Below are positions 24,001 through 37,200 of a stretch of DNA of 64,000 bases, piece after piece; position 1 is the first letter of the stretch, and every line of letters starts with the position of its first letter. Under the pieces are notes generated by a model. It searched no databases and was not told the DNA's origin. It saw only the letters and a list, made by a program, of their open reading frames with translations. Source of the DNA: Zonotrichia leucophrys gambelii (taxonomy: Eukaryota > Chordata > Aves > Passeriformes > Passerellidae); contig NC_088194.1 in assembly GCF_028769735.1 (NCBI RefSeq), positions 1 through 64,000 on the forward strand, written 5' to 3'. A program made the translations under genes and the position numbers.

Positions 24001-24709
24001 GGCCACCGGGATTTGGACTCGCCTCTGAGAACACGGGGGTTGAAAAGCAGAGCGCTCTGTGTGGGATTGTCCTTGTGGGATCTTTATGGGGTCCTGGGGG
24101 AGTTTGGGGGTGCCCATCCCAGCCAGAATTGGGGTTCTGGGGGCTCAGAGGGTTGGGGGCACCAGGGGGGCTGGGGGCACTGTGGTGATGCAGAAGTTCT
24201 GGGGGTTCAGGGGTGCTCAGAGTGTCCGGGGGAGTCGGGGGTCCATTGGGAATCGGGGCTGCAGTGGGGATTTGGGGGTCCCGTGGGTGGTTGGAGCTGC
24301 CGAGCTCCCAGGAAGGTTCAGGGGTCCCCATGGTCACCCCCTCCCCTTCCCATTGCAGCCGCCAGGAAGCTCCAGGACAGGTGAGTGGGGGGCTCGGACC
24401 GGGACCCCCCTTTCCCCCTCCCCAGACACCCCCAGACCCCCTCTAATCCCCACAGGCCCCCCGGAGCAGGGGGCTGCGCTCACCACCCACATCATGGGCA
24501 CCGAGTGGGCAGCGGGTGAGTACAGGGGGGGACAGGGACACCCACAAATGTCACCCCCACCCAGGTCCCCACAAGCGGTGCCACTCTCAGGGCCCCCAGA
24601 GGTGCCCCCCCGCCCTGCCCCACCTCGGGACCCACAAGTGACCAACGCGGAGCTGTCGGGACCCCAGAAGGGACAGCGGGACCCCCGTGACTACGAGAGC
24701 GTGCTGTGA
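21028..24709 (+). pseudogene. FCRL copy 3: frameshifted before the membrane exon
   Basis: Third paralogue. Exons: 21028-21076, 21702-21722, 21811-22032, 22261-22518, 22622-22888 (alternative acceptor), 23217 to a stop at 23492-23494. The usual D3 acceptor (CCAG/AGCTC in copies 1 and 2) reads CCCTGAG here; the next AG, before 22622, keeps frame but removes several residues from the start of D3. In D4 one G is missing at about 23462-23464 (TTCCGGCACTC against TTCCGGGCACTC), so the frame runs to HRVFRHSALSWHWR and stops. Exons for the membrane segment (23601-23684, NVRRTLLFLL) and tail (24366-24380, 24456-24515, 24591-24709) are still present and well spliced. It is either a pseudogene or makes a secreted four-domain protein if the mRNA escapes decay. 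The tail shows VTNAEL and DYESV, so both ITIM tyrosines are gone. A sequencing error at the G run is possible. Confidence 0.75.
23110..23235 (+). repeat. 47-bp acceptor minisatellite (FCRL copy 3)
   Basis: Three degenerate units with the GTGGCCAATGCCA core. Acceptors lie before 23170 (CTGCAG/TTCCCG) and 23217 (CCTCAG/TGCCCC). The second keeps the D4 frame. Confidence 0.75.
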
Positions 24710-24954
24710 CACTGGGGGCACTGGGGGGCACTGGGGGGCACTGGGGGCACTGGGGGGCACTGGGGGGCATCGATTCCCCTCAGGGGTCTCTTCTTCCTCT
24801 TCACAGCGCCCCACAGGGCTCCTCATTCCCCCTCCCAATGCCGGGAGAGCACACGACGTTTTTTCCCTCTTATTGTACCCAAAATTCAGTTTTTTGGTCA
24901 AACTGCGTGAGGAACAAGGCTCACTCTTTAAAATTTGTAAATGTCTAATAAGGA

Positions 24955-25345
24955 TTAAAATGGGTTATATATTATAATATATCATGGTATGTTATAATTT
25001 AGAATAATATGGTATCATATATAATGAATCATATAAAATATATAATTTATAATACAGAATGCACAATATATATTATACATTATATTATATATAATAATAT
25101 CGATATATAATATATATTATATATTATAAATTATATTATATACTATATTTTGTATTATATGTATATATTTTAAATATAATATTATATATATTGTATTATA
25201 TTGTATGTACATATTATATTTAATTATGATTATATTATATTATATTATATTATATTACATTACATTATATAATAAATATAAAATATTATATAATGTATAA
25301 TATATATTATAAATAACACTATAATATATATTATATAGAAAATAA
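24955..25345. repeat. AT-rich array (second copy)
   Basis: Shorter version of the 15,775-16,290 array, with the same flanking motifs on both sides (CTAATAAGGA before, AATAAAATGTGAAAAGACTTCT after). The difference in length shows expansion or contraction since the duplication. Confidence 0.93.
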
Positions 25346-26982
25346 AATGTGAAAAGACTTCTATGTAACTAAAAAAAAAACAGTGTAAGGCCATCCACTG
25401 ATGGCATGTAATCCCAGCAGTTTTACTCTATATAGGGAAAATTATTTTAAGCTTTTTGGGTGCTCTTTTGCAGTTCCGTAAAAGCACTCCAGCACTGGAA
25501 ATATTGTCCTTTTTTTCTCCTATAATTAAACTTCTAAAACTCTAAGGAGTGAACTCTGTTTTTCAGTCACTCAGAACATCCTGGATTTTTTTGTCCTTTT
25601 GGTGGAGTAGCATTGCCACCTGCTGTTCGATATTCTGAATTACAGTGCTTATTTTGGATGTTTTACTTCGATTTTATCCGGTTCTATGATCGTCATCATC
25701 ATCCTTTGGCGATGGCGTTTTTTGGGTTTGAATTTCGGGTAACTCCCTATTTTCATCATCTCAAGGTTTAAAGTGAGGGGGAAACCCTGTTGCCTTCCAT
25801 TATTAAGGGTTTAAACTGAGAAAATCCCCCTTTCCCTATCACTTGAGTGATTTAAATTAAGGGAAATGCCTCTTTGCCCCATATTTTAGGGGATTAAATT
25901 AGTTAGGAGAACCCATTTAATTGTCATTTTACTGGTTTGAGGTCAACACCCAAACTCTGCCTCATCCTTTGGCCAAACCTTCACCCTGGCAGGTTTTATC
26001 TTCTCCTGTGCTGACTTTGTCCATTCCTTGACCTGGCACTGGAGGCAAGACCCAGGAATTTTCCATCTTTCCTATTTATTTTGTGTTCTGAAGGTTTTAG
26101 GTCATTTTAATCAAGCCACAGCTGGTGAGTTTCACTCATTGGCCCAGTCCTTCGTTATCAATAACAAACATCCGAGGATTGCTCCAAAACAAAATGGGTT
26201 TTGCTACCTTTGGACTCCTGGGGGCCACCTCTCAACTGCCCCCAAGAAATGGGGGTGGAATTCTTTCCATCCTCTGTGTCTTGCTTTGAAAGACAAATTT
26301 CTGCCAAGGAGGGCAGGAACGGAAAAGAAGAGCCCGTGCTCCAAATTATTAGAACTTCAAAAATACGGGAAAAAATGTAGAAAAGGGCATAACAGCTCTG
26401 TAGTAGAAAAGAAACAGAACAAACAACACAAAACCAGAGGGAAAAAAATCTGGTTTTTCAGATTCGGTGCAGTTATAACTGCGGCCAGAAGGGGGTGCTG
26501 CAGGAAGCGCTCCCGGCCAGCAGGGGGCGCTGCGATACAGCGACAACTCAGCCCCGCCCCTTTGCTCTTGCCCCGCCCATTCCTTGCTGACCCCGCCCCC
26601 TTTGTCGTGGCCCCGCCCCTCCACGCAGCAATGGGGTCTCTGCACCCCCAAACTGGGATCCCCCCTCCTTGTAACCCAGCAGGACCGCCCTGCCCTCCCC
26701 CAGCCCCAAATCACGACCATCCAAGCCTGGAAAGAAGTGGATCCATTTATTGGGGCACAGGGGTTGCTCCCCAACACGCTGGGGGGGCCCTCCAGCAGCC
26801 CCCAAGGCACTGCGGGGCGGTGGGGTGGGCACAGCGCCCACCAAGACAAATAATAATAATAAAAAATTACTTTGGTCCTGACAAAACTGGGGCCGGGGGG
26901 CACCCGGCTGGTCCAAGGCGGGGGTTAAGGCAGTTTTGGGGGGGCCCCCTGGCACGCAGAGGCCTGGGGGGTCCGGAGGGGC
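25346..26982. repeat. Native TAGLN2 downstream flank (parent of block L)
   Basis: Sequence between the AT array and the TAGLN2 stop, present as copies at 1-1205 and 16,291-17,993. The first about 1.2 kb holds no gene that I can support. The last about 240 bp is the TAGLN2 3' UTR. Confidence 0.8.
26746..26751 (-). terminator. TAGLN2: TAGLN2 polyadenylation signal
   Basis: AATAAA on the minus strand (TTTATT on +) about 232 nt after the TAGLN2 stop. It is conserved in the two truncated copies. Confidence 0.7.
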
Positions 26983-29605
<2,623 letters not shown>

Positions 29606-29800
29606 CTGCGGCGCCGGTCCCGCGCTCCCGGGGCGGCAGTGCCGGATGCCGCCGCCCGCGCCCTTTTCACGGCTGATGTCACCGGCACCGCCCGGCACCG
29701 CCCGCCCCCGGGGCGGGATCCGCCAGGGCCGGGGCTGGGACCGAGCCCGCGCCGCGCCCCGGGGCAGCCCCGCCCCGCCACGGGGACACGGGGGGGCACG
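29606..29800 (-). promoter_or_regulatory. TAGLN2: CpG-island promoter and probable non-coding exon 1 of TAGLN2
   Basis: The exon side of the donor at 29606 is GC-rich, and just upstream (29,690-29,770) lie GC boxes (CCCGCCCCCGGGGCGGG) and a CRE-like TGATGTCA near 29,675. No TATA box is seen. This suits a broadly expressed CpG-island promoter. The start site is not defined. Confidence 0.5.
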
Positions 29801-29829
29801 GAGGGACAGGGCCGGGTGGGACAGGTGGT

Positions 29830-32030
29830 AGAGGGGCAGGTGGCATGTGGGGACAGGGCGGTCAGGAAGGGGACAGGGTGGCTGTGGTGGGGACAGAGTG
29901 ATCATGGTTGGGACAGAATGGCTCTGGTGGGGACATGGTGGTCGTGGTGGCTACAAGGTGGCCGTGGTGGGGACTAAGTGATCGTGGTGGGGACAGAGTG
30001 GCCGTGGTGGGGACAGGATGATCATGGTGGGGACATGGTGGCCGTGGTGGGGACAGAATGGCTCTGGTGGGGATATGGTGGCCGTGGTGGGGACAGGATG
30101 GTGAGGATGAGGACACAGTGGCCGTGGTGGGGACAGGGTGATCATGGTGGGGACAGAGTGGCCATGGTGGGGACAGGACAATGAGGATGGGACAATGGCC
30201 GTGGTGGGGACAGGGTGATCATGGTGGTGACAGAGTGGCTGTGGTGGCAGAGGGACATGGGGGCTGCATGGGGGGGACAGGGTGGCTCTGGTGGCCAATG
30301 TGAGGATGGAGTGGCTGTGCTGGGGACAGGGTGACCACGGTGGCAGGGATTGTGACAAGGACAGGGTGGCTGTGGGGACAGGGGGACACAGGGGACAGGG
30401 TGGCTGTGGTGGCAGAGGTCAGGATGGGGTCACTGCTGCAATCAGTGTCACACACGGCGGTGGCTGTGGTGGCTGAGGTGACAATGGGGTGGCTGTTGTA
30501 GTGACACTGTGGTGACGGGCAGGCACAGGGCTGTGTGGGGACAGCGTGGCTGTGGTGACAGTGCCACACAGGGTGGCTGTGGTGGCTGGGGTGACGATGG
30601 GGTGGCTGTTGTAGTGACACAGTGGTGACAGTGGAGGGGACAGTGGGACAGGGTGACTGTGGTGGCTGAGGTGACAATGGGGTGGCTGTTGTAGTGACAT
30701 TGTGGTGACAGTGGGCAGTGTGGGGACAGTGTGGCTGTGTGGGGACAGCGTGGCTGTGGTGGCAGTGCCACACAGGGTGACTGTGGTGGCTGGGGTGACA
30801 ATGGGGTGGCTGTTGTAGTGACATGTGGTGACAGTGGAGGCAGGGACAGGTGACTGTGGTGGCTGAGGTGATGATGGGGAGGCGTGTAGGACAGTGGGAC
30901 AGGGCAGTGTGGGGACAGTGTGGCTGTGTGGGGACAGCGTGGCTGTGGTGGCAGTGCCACACAGGGTGACTGTGGTGGCTGGGGTGACAATGGGGTGGCT
31001 GTTGTAGTGACACAGTGTGACAGGGCTGTGTGGGGACAGTGTGGCTGTGGTGGCTGACATGAGGATGCAGTGGGGACAGGGGGGACACAGGGACAGTGGG
31101 GACAGCATGGCTGCAGTAGCAGGGACAGAGTGACCACGATGGGGACAGGCTGGGCACAACCCCCTGAAGATTTAGGTGACAAAACCTCTGATGGTGGCAG
31201 TGATGGGGACAATCCCACAGTGGCACTGGTGGGTGCCAGGACCCTGCTGTGACAATGATGGTGACAAGCAGGGCCTGGCTGTGGTGGCAGGGGGACAGCA
31301 GAGGCTCGGGGGGAGGACGTGGCCTCCGGAGCACCCGCAGTGTCCCCGGTGGTGGCGCCGGCACAGCCGGTGGCGTTGGCACCGCTCCCGTCTCCATGGC
31401 GAGCGCCACCAAAACAACAAACAAAGCCCGGGCGCGAGGCCACCGGCCGCCTTCGCAACGGTGACAGGGCCACCGCTGCAGTGTCCCCGTCACCCCACCC
31501 ACCCCAGCACCCAGCTCAGCGCCCGCCGTGCCCGGCTCGGCTGGGGGGCCACCACTGGGATGGCACTGTCACTCTGTGGTGCCACCAGAGCTCAGCTGGG
31601 ATGGCACTGTCACACTCCAGAGCTCGGATGTGATGGCACTGTCACTCTGTTCTGCCACTCGAATGCAGCTGGGATGGCACTGTCACTCTCTGGTGCCACC
31701 ACAGCTTGGCGGGGATGGCACTGTCACTCTGTTCTGCCACCAGAGCTCAGCTGGGATGGCACTGTCACTCTCTGGTGCCACCAGAGCTCGGCTGGGATGG
31801 CACTGTCACTCTCTGGTGCCACCACAGCTTGGCGGGGATGGCACTGTCACACTCCAGAGCTCAGCTGGGATGGCACTGTCACTCTCTGGTGCCACCACAG
31901 CTTGGCAGGGATGGCACTGTCACTCTGTTCTGCCACCAGAGCTCGGCTGGGATGGCACTGTCACTCTCTGGTGCCACCACAGCTTGTCTGTGATGACACT
32001 GTCACACTGTGGACCAGCCCAGAAGTGTCC
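29830..32030. repeat. Minisatellite cluster between TAGLN2 and IGSF9 (part 1)
   Basis: Three arrays follow one another. 29,850-30,420 is GTGGTGGGGACAGGGTGGCC type, about 21 bp. 30,420-31,160 holds longer units built on GGTGACAATGGGGTGGCTGT. 31,555-32,030 holds about 42-bp units with GGCACTGTCACTCTCTGGTG. Open frames rich in H/P/T or W/G on either strand are repeat translations. No gene seen. Confidence 0.9.
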
Positions 32031-32269
32031 CCCTGCCCTCCCTGGGTCCCTCCCGCACCCATGGGTGCCACAGGGTGGGGTGGCTTTAACCCTTTAAGGG
32101 CTGTGGGTGTCCCCTGGGGACTTTGGGTGGCGTTTCCTGTGGCTTTGGGGACATGGGTGGGGGACACACAGGGCAGGGAGTGACACATGGGTGACCCATG
32201 GGACTGGGGTGACATGGTGGGGACAGAGAGGTGCAGGAACAGGGGTGGGGTTAGGGTGACACAGGGACA

Positions 32270-34212
32270 GGACCCAGGGGTGACAAAGGAAGAGATTTAG
32301 GGGTGACACAGGGACAGGACCGAAGGGTGACAAAGGAAGAGATTTAGGGGTGACACAGGGACAGGACCGAAGGGTGACAAAGGAAGAAGTTTAGGGGTGA
32401 CACAGGAACAGGACCCACAGGGGGGTGGCCCAGGGTGGCACAGACTGTCCCAAGGGACCCTGGCACACTGGGGCACAGCCAGGGGACACAGGGGGTGATT
32501 TGGGGACAGGGGAGGGCGGAAGGGGAGGGGACCTTGGGGACACACTCAGGGACAGAGGGCAGGATGAGGGGCACACACGGGCAGAGCAGGGGCACGGTGT
32601 GATGTGGGCAGGGCCAGGGGACAACGGGCAGCAGGCAGGGGGACACGGGGGGGACAAGGCAGGGGACATGATGGGGGGACACTGAGGGACAGGGGTGGAT
32701 GTGACAGGGGGACACGATGGGAATAGGGGGGGACAAGAAGTGGGCGGGGCAAGGGGACACGGGAGGAACTAATGGGGGGACATGGGGTGGGTGTGGCAGA
32801 GGGACATGGAGGGACATAATGGGGGGACACGGGGTGGGTGTGGCAGAGGCACATGTGGGGACATAGGGGGACATGGGGTGGGTGTGGCAGGGGGACATGG
32901 GGGGACATAAAGGAAGGACATGGGGTGGGTGTGGCAGGGGGACATGGAGGGACATGGGGGGAGTGGCAGAGGCACATGAGGGGACATGAGGGGACATGGC
33001 AGGGGGACACAAGAGGACATGGGGGGGCGTGGCAGGGGGATAAAGGGGACACAGGGGGACACGGGGTGGATGTGGCAGGGGGACACAAGGGGACATGGGG
33101 GGTGTGGCAGGGGGACACGAGGGGACACGGGGGGGGTGGCAGGGGGACATGGAGGGACATAATGGAGGGACATGGGGCGGGTGTGGCAGCGAGGCACAAG
33201 AGGACACAGGGGGACATGGGGTGGGCATGACAGGGGGACACGAGGGGACATGGAGGGACATAATGGGGGGACATGGGGTGGGTGTGACAGGGGGACAAAG
33301 GGGGACGCCACGTGCGGACAGGGGGGGGTCACCAACATCCGTGACCCGACCCGACCCGCGCCGGAGCCCACGCGCGACCCCCCGGTGATGTCATCCCCGT
33401 GTCCCCGCCCCCTCGGTGACGCGCTCCCGCGCCGTGGCCATATAAGGGCATGAGCGCGCAGGCCACGCCCCTCCCGCGCGCTCGGGGCCGCCGCCAGGCC
33501 CCGCCCCCTTCCCGGGGGAGGGGGAGAACCGAGGGAGGGACACCGGAACGGGGAGGGGGAGGGGACGGGGACATTGGAGAGGGGACAGGGACATTGGAGA
33601 GGGGACAGGGACACTGGGGAGGGGACAGGAATGGCGGCCACCCGGATAGGATGGGGAGGACAGCGAGGAGATGGCGGGAAAATCCCCTTGGAGGGGAGGG
33701 GAGGGAGACACGGAAAAAATGGGGAGGGGCAGCGAGAAGATGGGGGGGGAGAGGACACCCCAAGGGAGGAAGATGAGGGGGAGACGTGAAGAGGAAAATG
33801 GGGGGACAGAGCAATTAGTGTGGGGGGGGACACGAGAAGATGGGGGGGTACCTGAAAGATGGGGGGGTACGAGGAAAATGGGGGGGTACCAGAAAGATGG
33901 GGGTACCAGGAAAATGGGGGGGTATCAGGAAAATGGGTGGGGGTACCAGGAAGATGGGGGGGTACCAGGAAGATGGGTGGGGTGGGATCCATAGGGCGAG
34001 GCCGGGCAGATGCGAGTGGGGAAGGGGAAGCTGCGGCCAGAGGATGAGGAAGATGCGGCCACAGGAGAATGGGGGATCCCGCACAAGGCACGGAGAGCGG
34101 GACGAGGCGGGGAGGGGGACCCCGAGAAGATCTCGGGGGGACGCGGCAGAACCCGGGACGCCTTGGGGATCCCCCCACCCACCAACAGGAGCCAGAGCTG
34201 CTCTCACGCCTC
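32270..34212. repeat. Minisatellite cluster between TAGLN2 and IGSF9 (part 2)
   Basis: 32,270-32,410 has about 54-bp units (GACACAGGGACAGGACC). 32,670-33,300 has a GGGGGACATGGGGTGGGTGTG array. 33,540-33,640 has GGGGACAGGGACATTGGAGA. 33,780-33,990 has GGGGGGTACCAGGAAGATGG. A short CpG-rich patch at 33,330-33,510 lies between them. No gene seen. Confidence 0.9.
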
Positions 34213-34218
34213 TTTATT
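34213..34218 (-). terminator. IGSF9: IGSF9 polyadenylation signal
   Basis: AATAAA on the minus strand only 35 nt after the IGSF9 stop codon, implying a very short 3' UTR. No other canonical signal was seen nearby. Confidence 0.65.
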
Positions 34219-34252
34219 CCCCTCCCCGCCCATCCTTTCACCCAGGGGGTCC

Positions 34253-37200
34253 CTAAAGCAGCGTGGCCACCTCGAAGCGCTCGGAGCAGCACCCATGGGT
34301 GCCCACCCGCTGCCGGGCCCCCTCCCTGCGGCGCCGCGCCCCCAACCCCTCGGCCCGGGGGGTCTGGCGGCGCTCCGGGGGTCCCCCCGTCCCCAACGCC
34401 TCCGCCGACACCGAGCTCACCACCGGGGCCGAGCCGGGCTCTGCGGGGAGAGAAGCAGCGTCCGGCCCCGCCGCGGCACCCGGCGGGGCGGCCACGGGGC
34501 CCGGGGAACGGGGGGGCCGCACTCACGGTGCCGCTGCAGATCCCGCAGAGCGATGGAGGAACCGGGCCGGGCCGGGGCCGCGCCCCGGTAAAGCTGCAGC
34601 GCCTCCAGGAGCTCCGATTCCAGCGCGAACTCCGCGTCCCACTCGTAGTTCTCGTCCACCGAGGTGTTTCTCCTGCGGGGAGGGGGTGAGGGGCACGGCC
34701 CGAGGGGGTGAGACCACCGGGGGGGGCTCCAGGGGAGACCCCCAAAAGGGAAACTCTGGGGATGGGTGTGAGACCCCGGGGATGGGCTCTAGTGAGACCC
34801 CAAAAAGTGAAACCCCAAGGGATGGGTGTGAAACCCCAGGGATGGGCTCTAGGAGAAACCCCAAAAAGGGAAACCCTGGGGATGGGCTCTAGGGGAGACC
34901 CCAAAAAGGGAAACCCCGAGGGATGGGTGTGAGACCCCGGGGATGGGCTCTAGTGAGACCCCAAAAAGTGAAACCCCAACAGATGGGTGTGAAACCCTGG
35001 GGATGGGCTCTAGGAGAAACCCCAAAAAGTGAAACCCTCAGGATCGGTAGGAGACACCAGGGATGCAGATCAGGGCAGACCCAGAGGGATCAGATGCCAG
35101 GGATGGGCATAAGACCCCAAGATAAATGCCAGGAGAGACCCCAAAAAGTAAAACCACAGGGGAAGGGTGTGAGACCCTGGGGATGGGCTCTAGGGGAGAC
35201 CCCCAAAAGGGGAAACCCGGGATGGGACCCTGTGGAGAGGGAGAAGAGATCAGGGCGCTGAGGTGAGAGCCAAGGCAAACCCAGAGGGATCAGATGCCAG
35301 GGATGGGCATAAGACCCCAAGATAAATGCCAGGAGAGACCCCAAAAAGTGAAACCCCAAGGGATGGCTGTGAAACCCTGGAGATGGATGACAGCACAGGG
35401 ATGGAGGTCAAGGCAGGGGATGAAGGATCAGATGCCAGGGATGGGCATGAGACCCCAAGATGAATGCCAGGAGAGACCTCCAAGCCACAGGTGCCCCGGG
35501 ATGGGTGGCATGGGCAGGTGCCAAGGTCAGATCCCAGGGATGAGCACCAGGGGCACCATCCCGAGGGATGTGGGAGCTGCCAGGGATGCTGGGGTTGAAC
35601 TGGAGGGCTCTCTCAGGACAGGGACAATGGGGGTGTCCCCAGGGCACCGCAGGGCTGGCAGGCAGCCAGCTGGCTCCGTGCCAGGCCCACTCATGCCAGC
35701 TGGGTGGCACAGGCCCGCAGCTGCCCCGGCACGCTGCAGGAGCCCATCCCAGTGCCCTGCCCACGGCTCACCTCTTCCCGGCGCCAGCATCCGTCCTGCC
35801 CCGTCCCTCCTCGGCTGCCGAGCCCGCGCTGTGCCAGCTGCCCCCATCCCCGACGGGAGTGCCCAGGAAGGTGCCCCCCAAGGACGGTGCCAGCGAGGGG
35901 GGCCGCAGGAAGGAGCCGCTGCCCCGGCCGCTGCTCTGGCTGGTCAGGCTGCCCCGCGGCAGCTTCTCCGGGGCTGCAGCGTCCGGCGGCCGCCCCGGGG
36001 GCTCAGTCCGGAGATGTGGGGCGGGCTGGGGGGGCGGCCAGGAGGGGGAACCGGGCAGCGAGGCCTTGGCGGGGCCCAGGGGCAGCCGGGGGGGCTCAAG
36101 GAACGCGGCGGTGGCGGCGGGAGGGGAGGTGGCGTTGGCACTTGTGTCATTGCAGTCCGGGCACAGCGTCCGCTCCGGGCGCGGGGGGCTGGCGGGGGGA
36201 TCCGAGCGGGCACCGCTACCGGGGGGCGGGGGCTCCCCCGGCTCCTCCGGGGGGGGCCAGTCGCCGTCCACACACATCTCCTTGAAGAAGGGCAGGCTGA
36301 GGTACTGCAGGATGCCGCTGATGGGGCCGGGGGGCGCCGGGGGGCTGCTGGCCGGCCGGGGGGACTCCCGGGGCCGGGGGGGCTCCGGGACGGCGCTGTA
36401 AGGCAGGGTGGCGGCGGCAGAGGCCACGGGGCTCACGTCGCTGATGCTCAACGCCACGGCCTCGTCCACCACGGGGCTGCTGCTGCCGTAGCCGAAGTAG
36501 CGGCCGTGGCGGTGCCCGGAGGCTCGGGAGCCGCGGCGGGGCTGCCCCGCGGGGTGGGGGCGCAGCGAGACCCCCCTGTGCCACACGGGCTCGTCGTCTT
36601 CCTCGTCTTCCTCCTCATCCTCGTCATCCTCCTCCTCCTCCTCCTCCTCCTGGGCGGGCAGCTGGCGGTAGGGCTGCAGCGGGTCCCGCGGAGGCTCCGC
36701 TTCCAGCTCCGGCCGCGGCTCGGTCTCCAGCACGAAGCGGCCGTCGGGGCCGCGGCAGATGCGCTCCAGCGGGACGTGCTCCCGGTGCTCGCGGTGCTCG
36801 CGGTGCTCCCGGCCGTGGCTCTCGTAGGCGGGGTACCGGGAGCCGGCGATGCTCAGCCCCAGGCTGGTACCGGCCTTTTCACCCCACAGCAGGCTCCGGT
36901 GCAGGCTCCGGCACGGCGATGGCTGCAGCTTCAGCTTCACCGTGCTGGCGGGGCTAGCAGGGCCACGAGCATTGCTGCAGGGGAGAGGCAGCAGCTGCAG
37001 CACCGCCAGCCGGGCTGCTCCTGCATTTCCTGAGCTTTTCTCCGGCCAAAAGTGCCCGGAGGGAGAACGCCAAGGGAGCATCCCGCTCCCTAACGCCCTT
37101 GGGCAGGGCGTGGCTGTGCCCAGCTTGTCCCTGTGCCCCCAGCTGGTGGCAGAGGGATGAGGAGCGCAGTGGGATGGGAACATGGCGTGGCCAGGAGTGG

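Larger units (their letters stand above)
18420..24709 (+). repeat. Segmental duplication block F, unit 3
   Basis: Third copy of the FCRL-bearing block, joined to truncated TAGLN2 exactly as in unit 1. The 5' flank 19056-21027 is shared with the other units but has a deletion near 20,887, where about 55 bp of CCCTACCCACAGCC-type sequence are missing. Confidence 0.85.

Noticed and set aside
30219..31502. A 427-codon His/Pro/Thr-rich minus-strand frame
   Set aside because: Direct translation of the GTGGTGGGGACAG and GTGACAATGGGGTGG arrays.
32769..34904. A 711-codon open frame on the minus strand
   Set aside because: It is a translation of GGGGGACATGG and GGTACCAGGAAGATGG minisatellites (Pro/Cys/His-rich, no domain) and overlaps the last IGSF9 exons in the wrong frame.
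35294..37033. A 579-codon + strand frame opposite IGSF9 exon 18
   Set aside because: Antisense shadow of the large Pro-rich IGSF9 tail exon; the minus-strand reading matches the family along its length.
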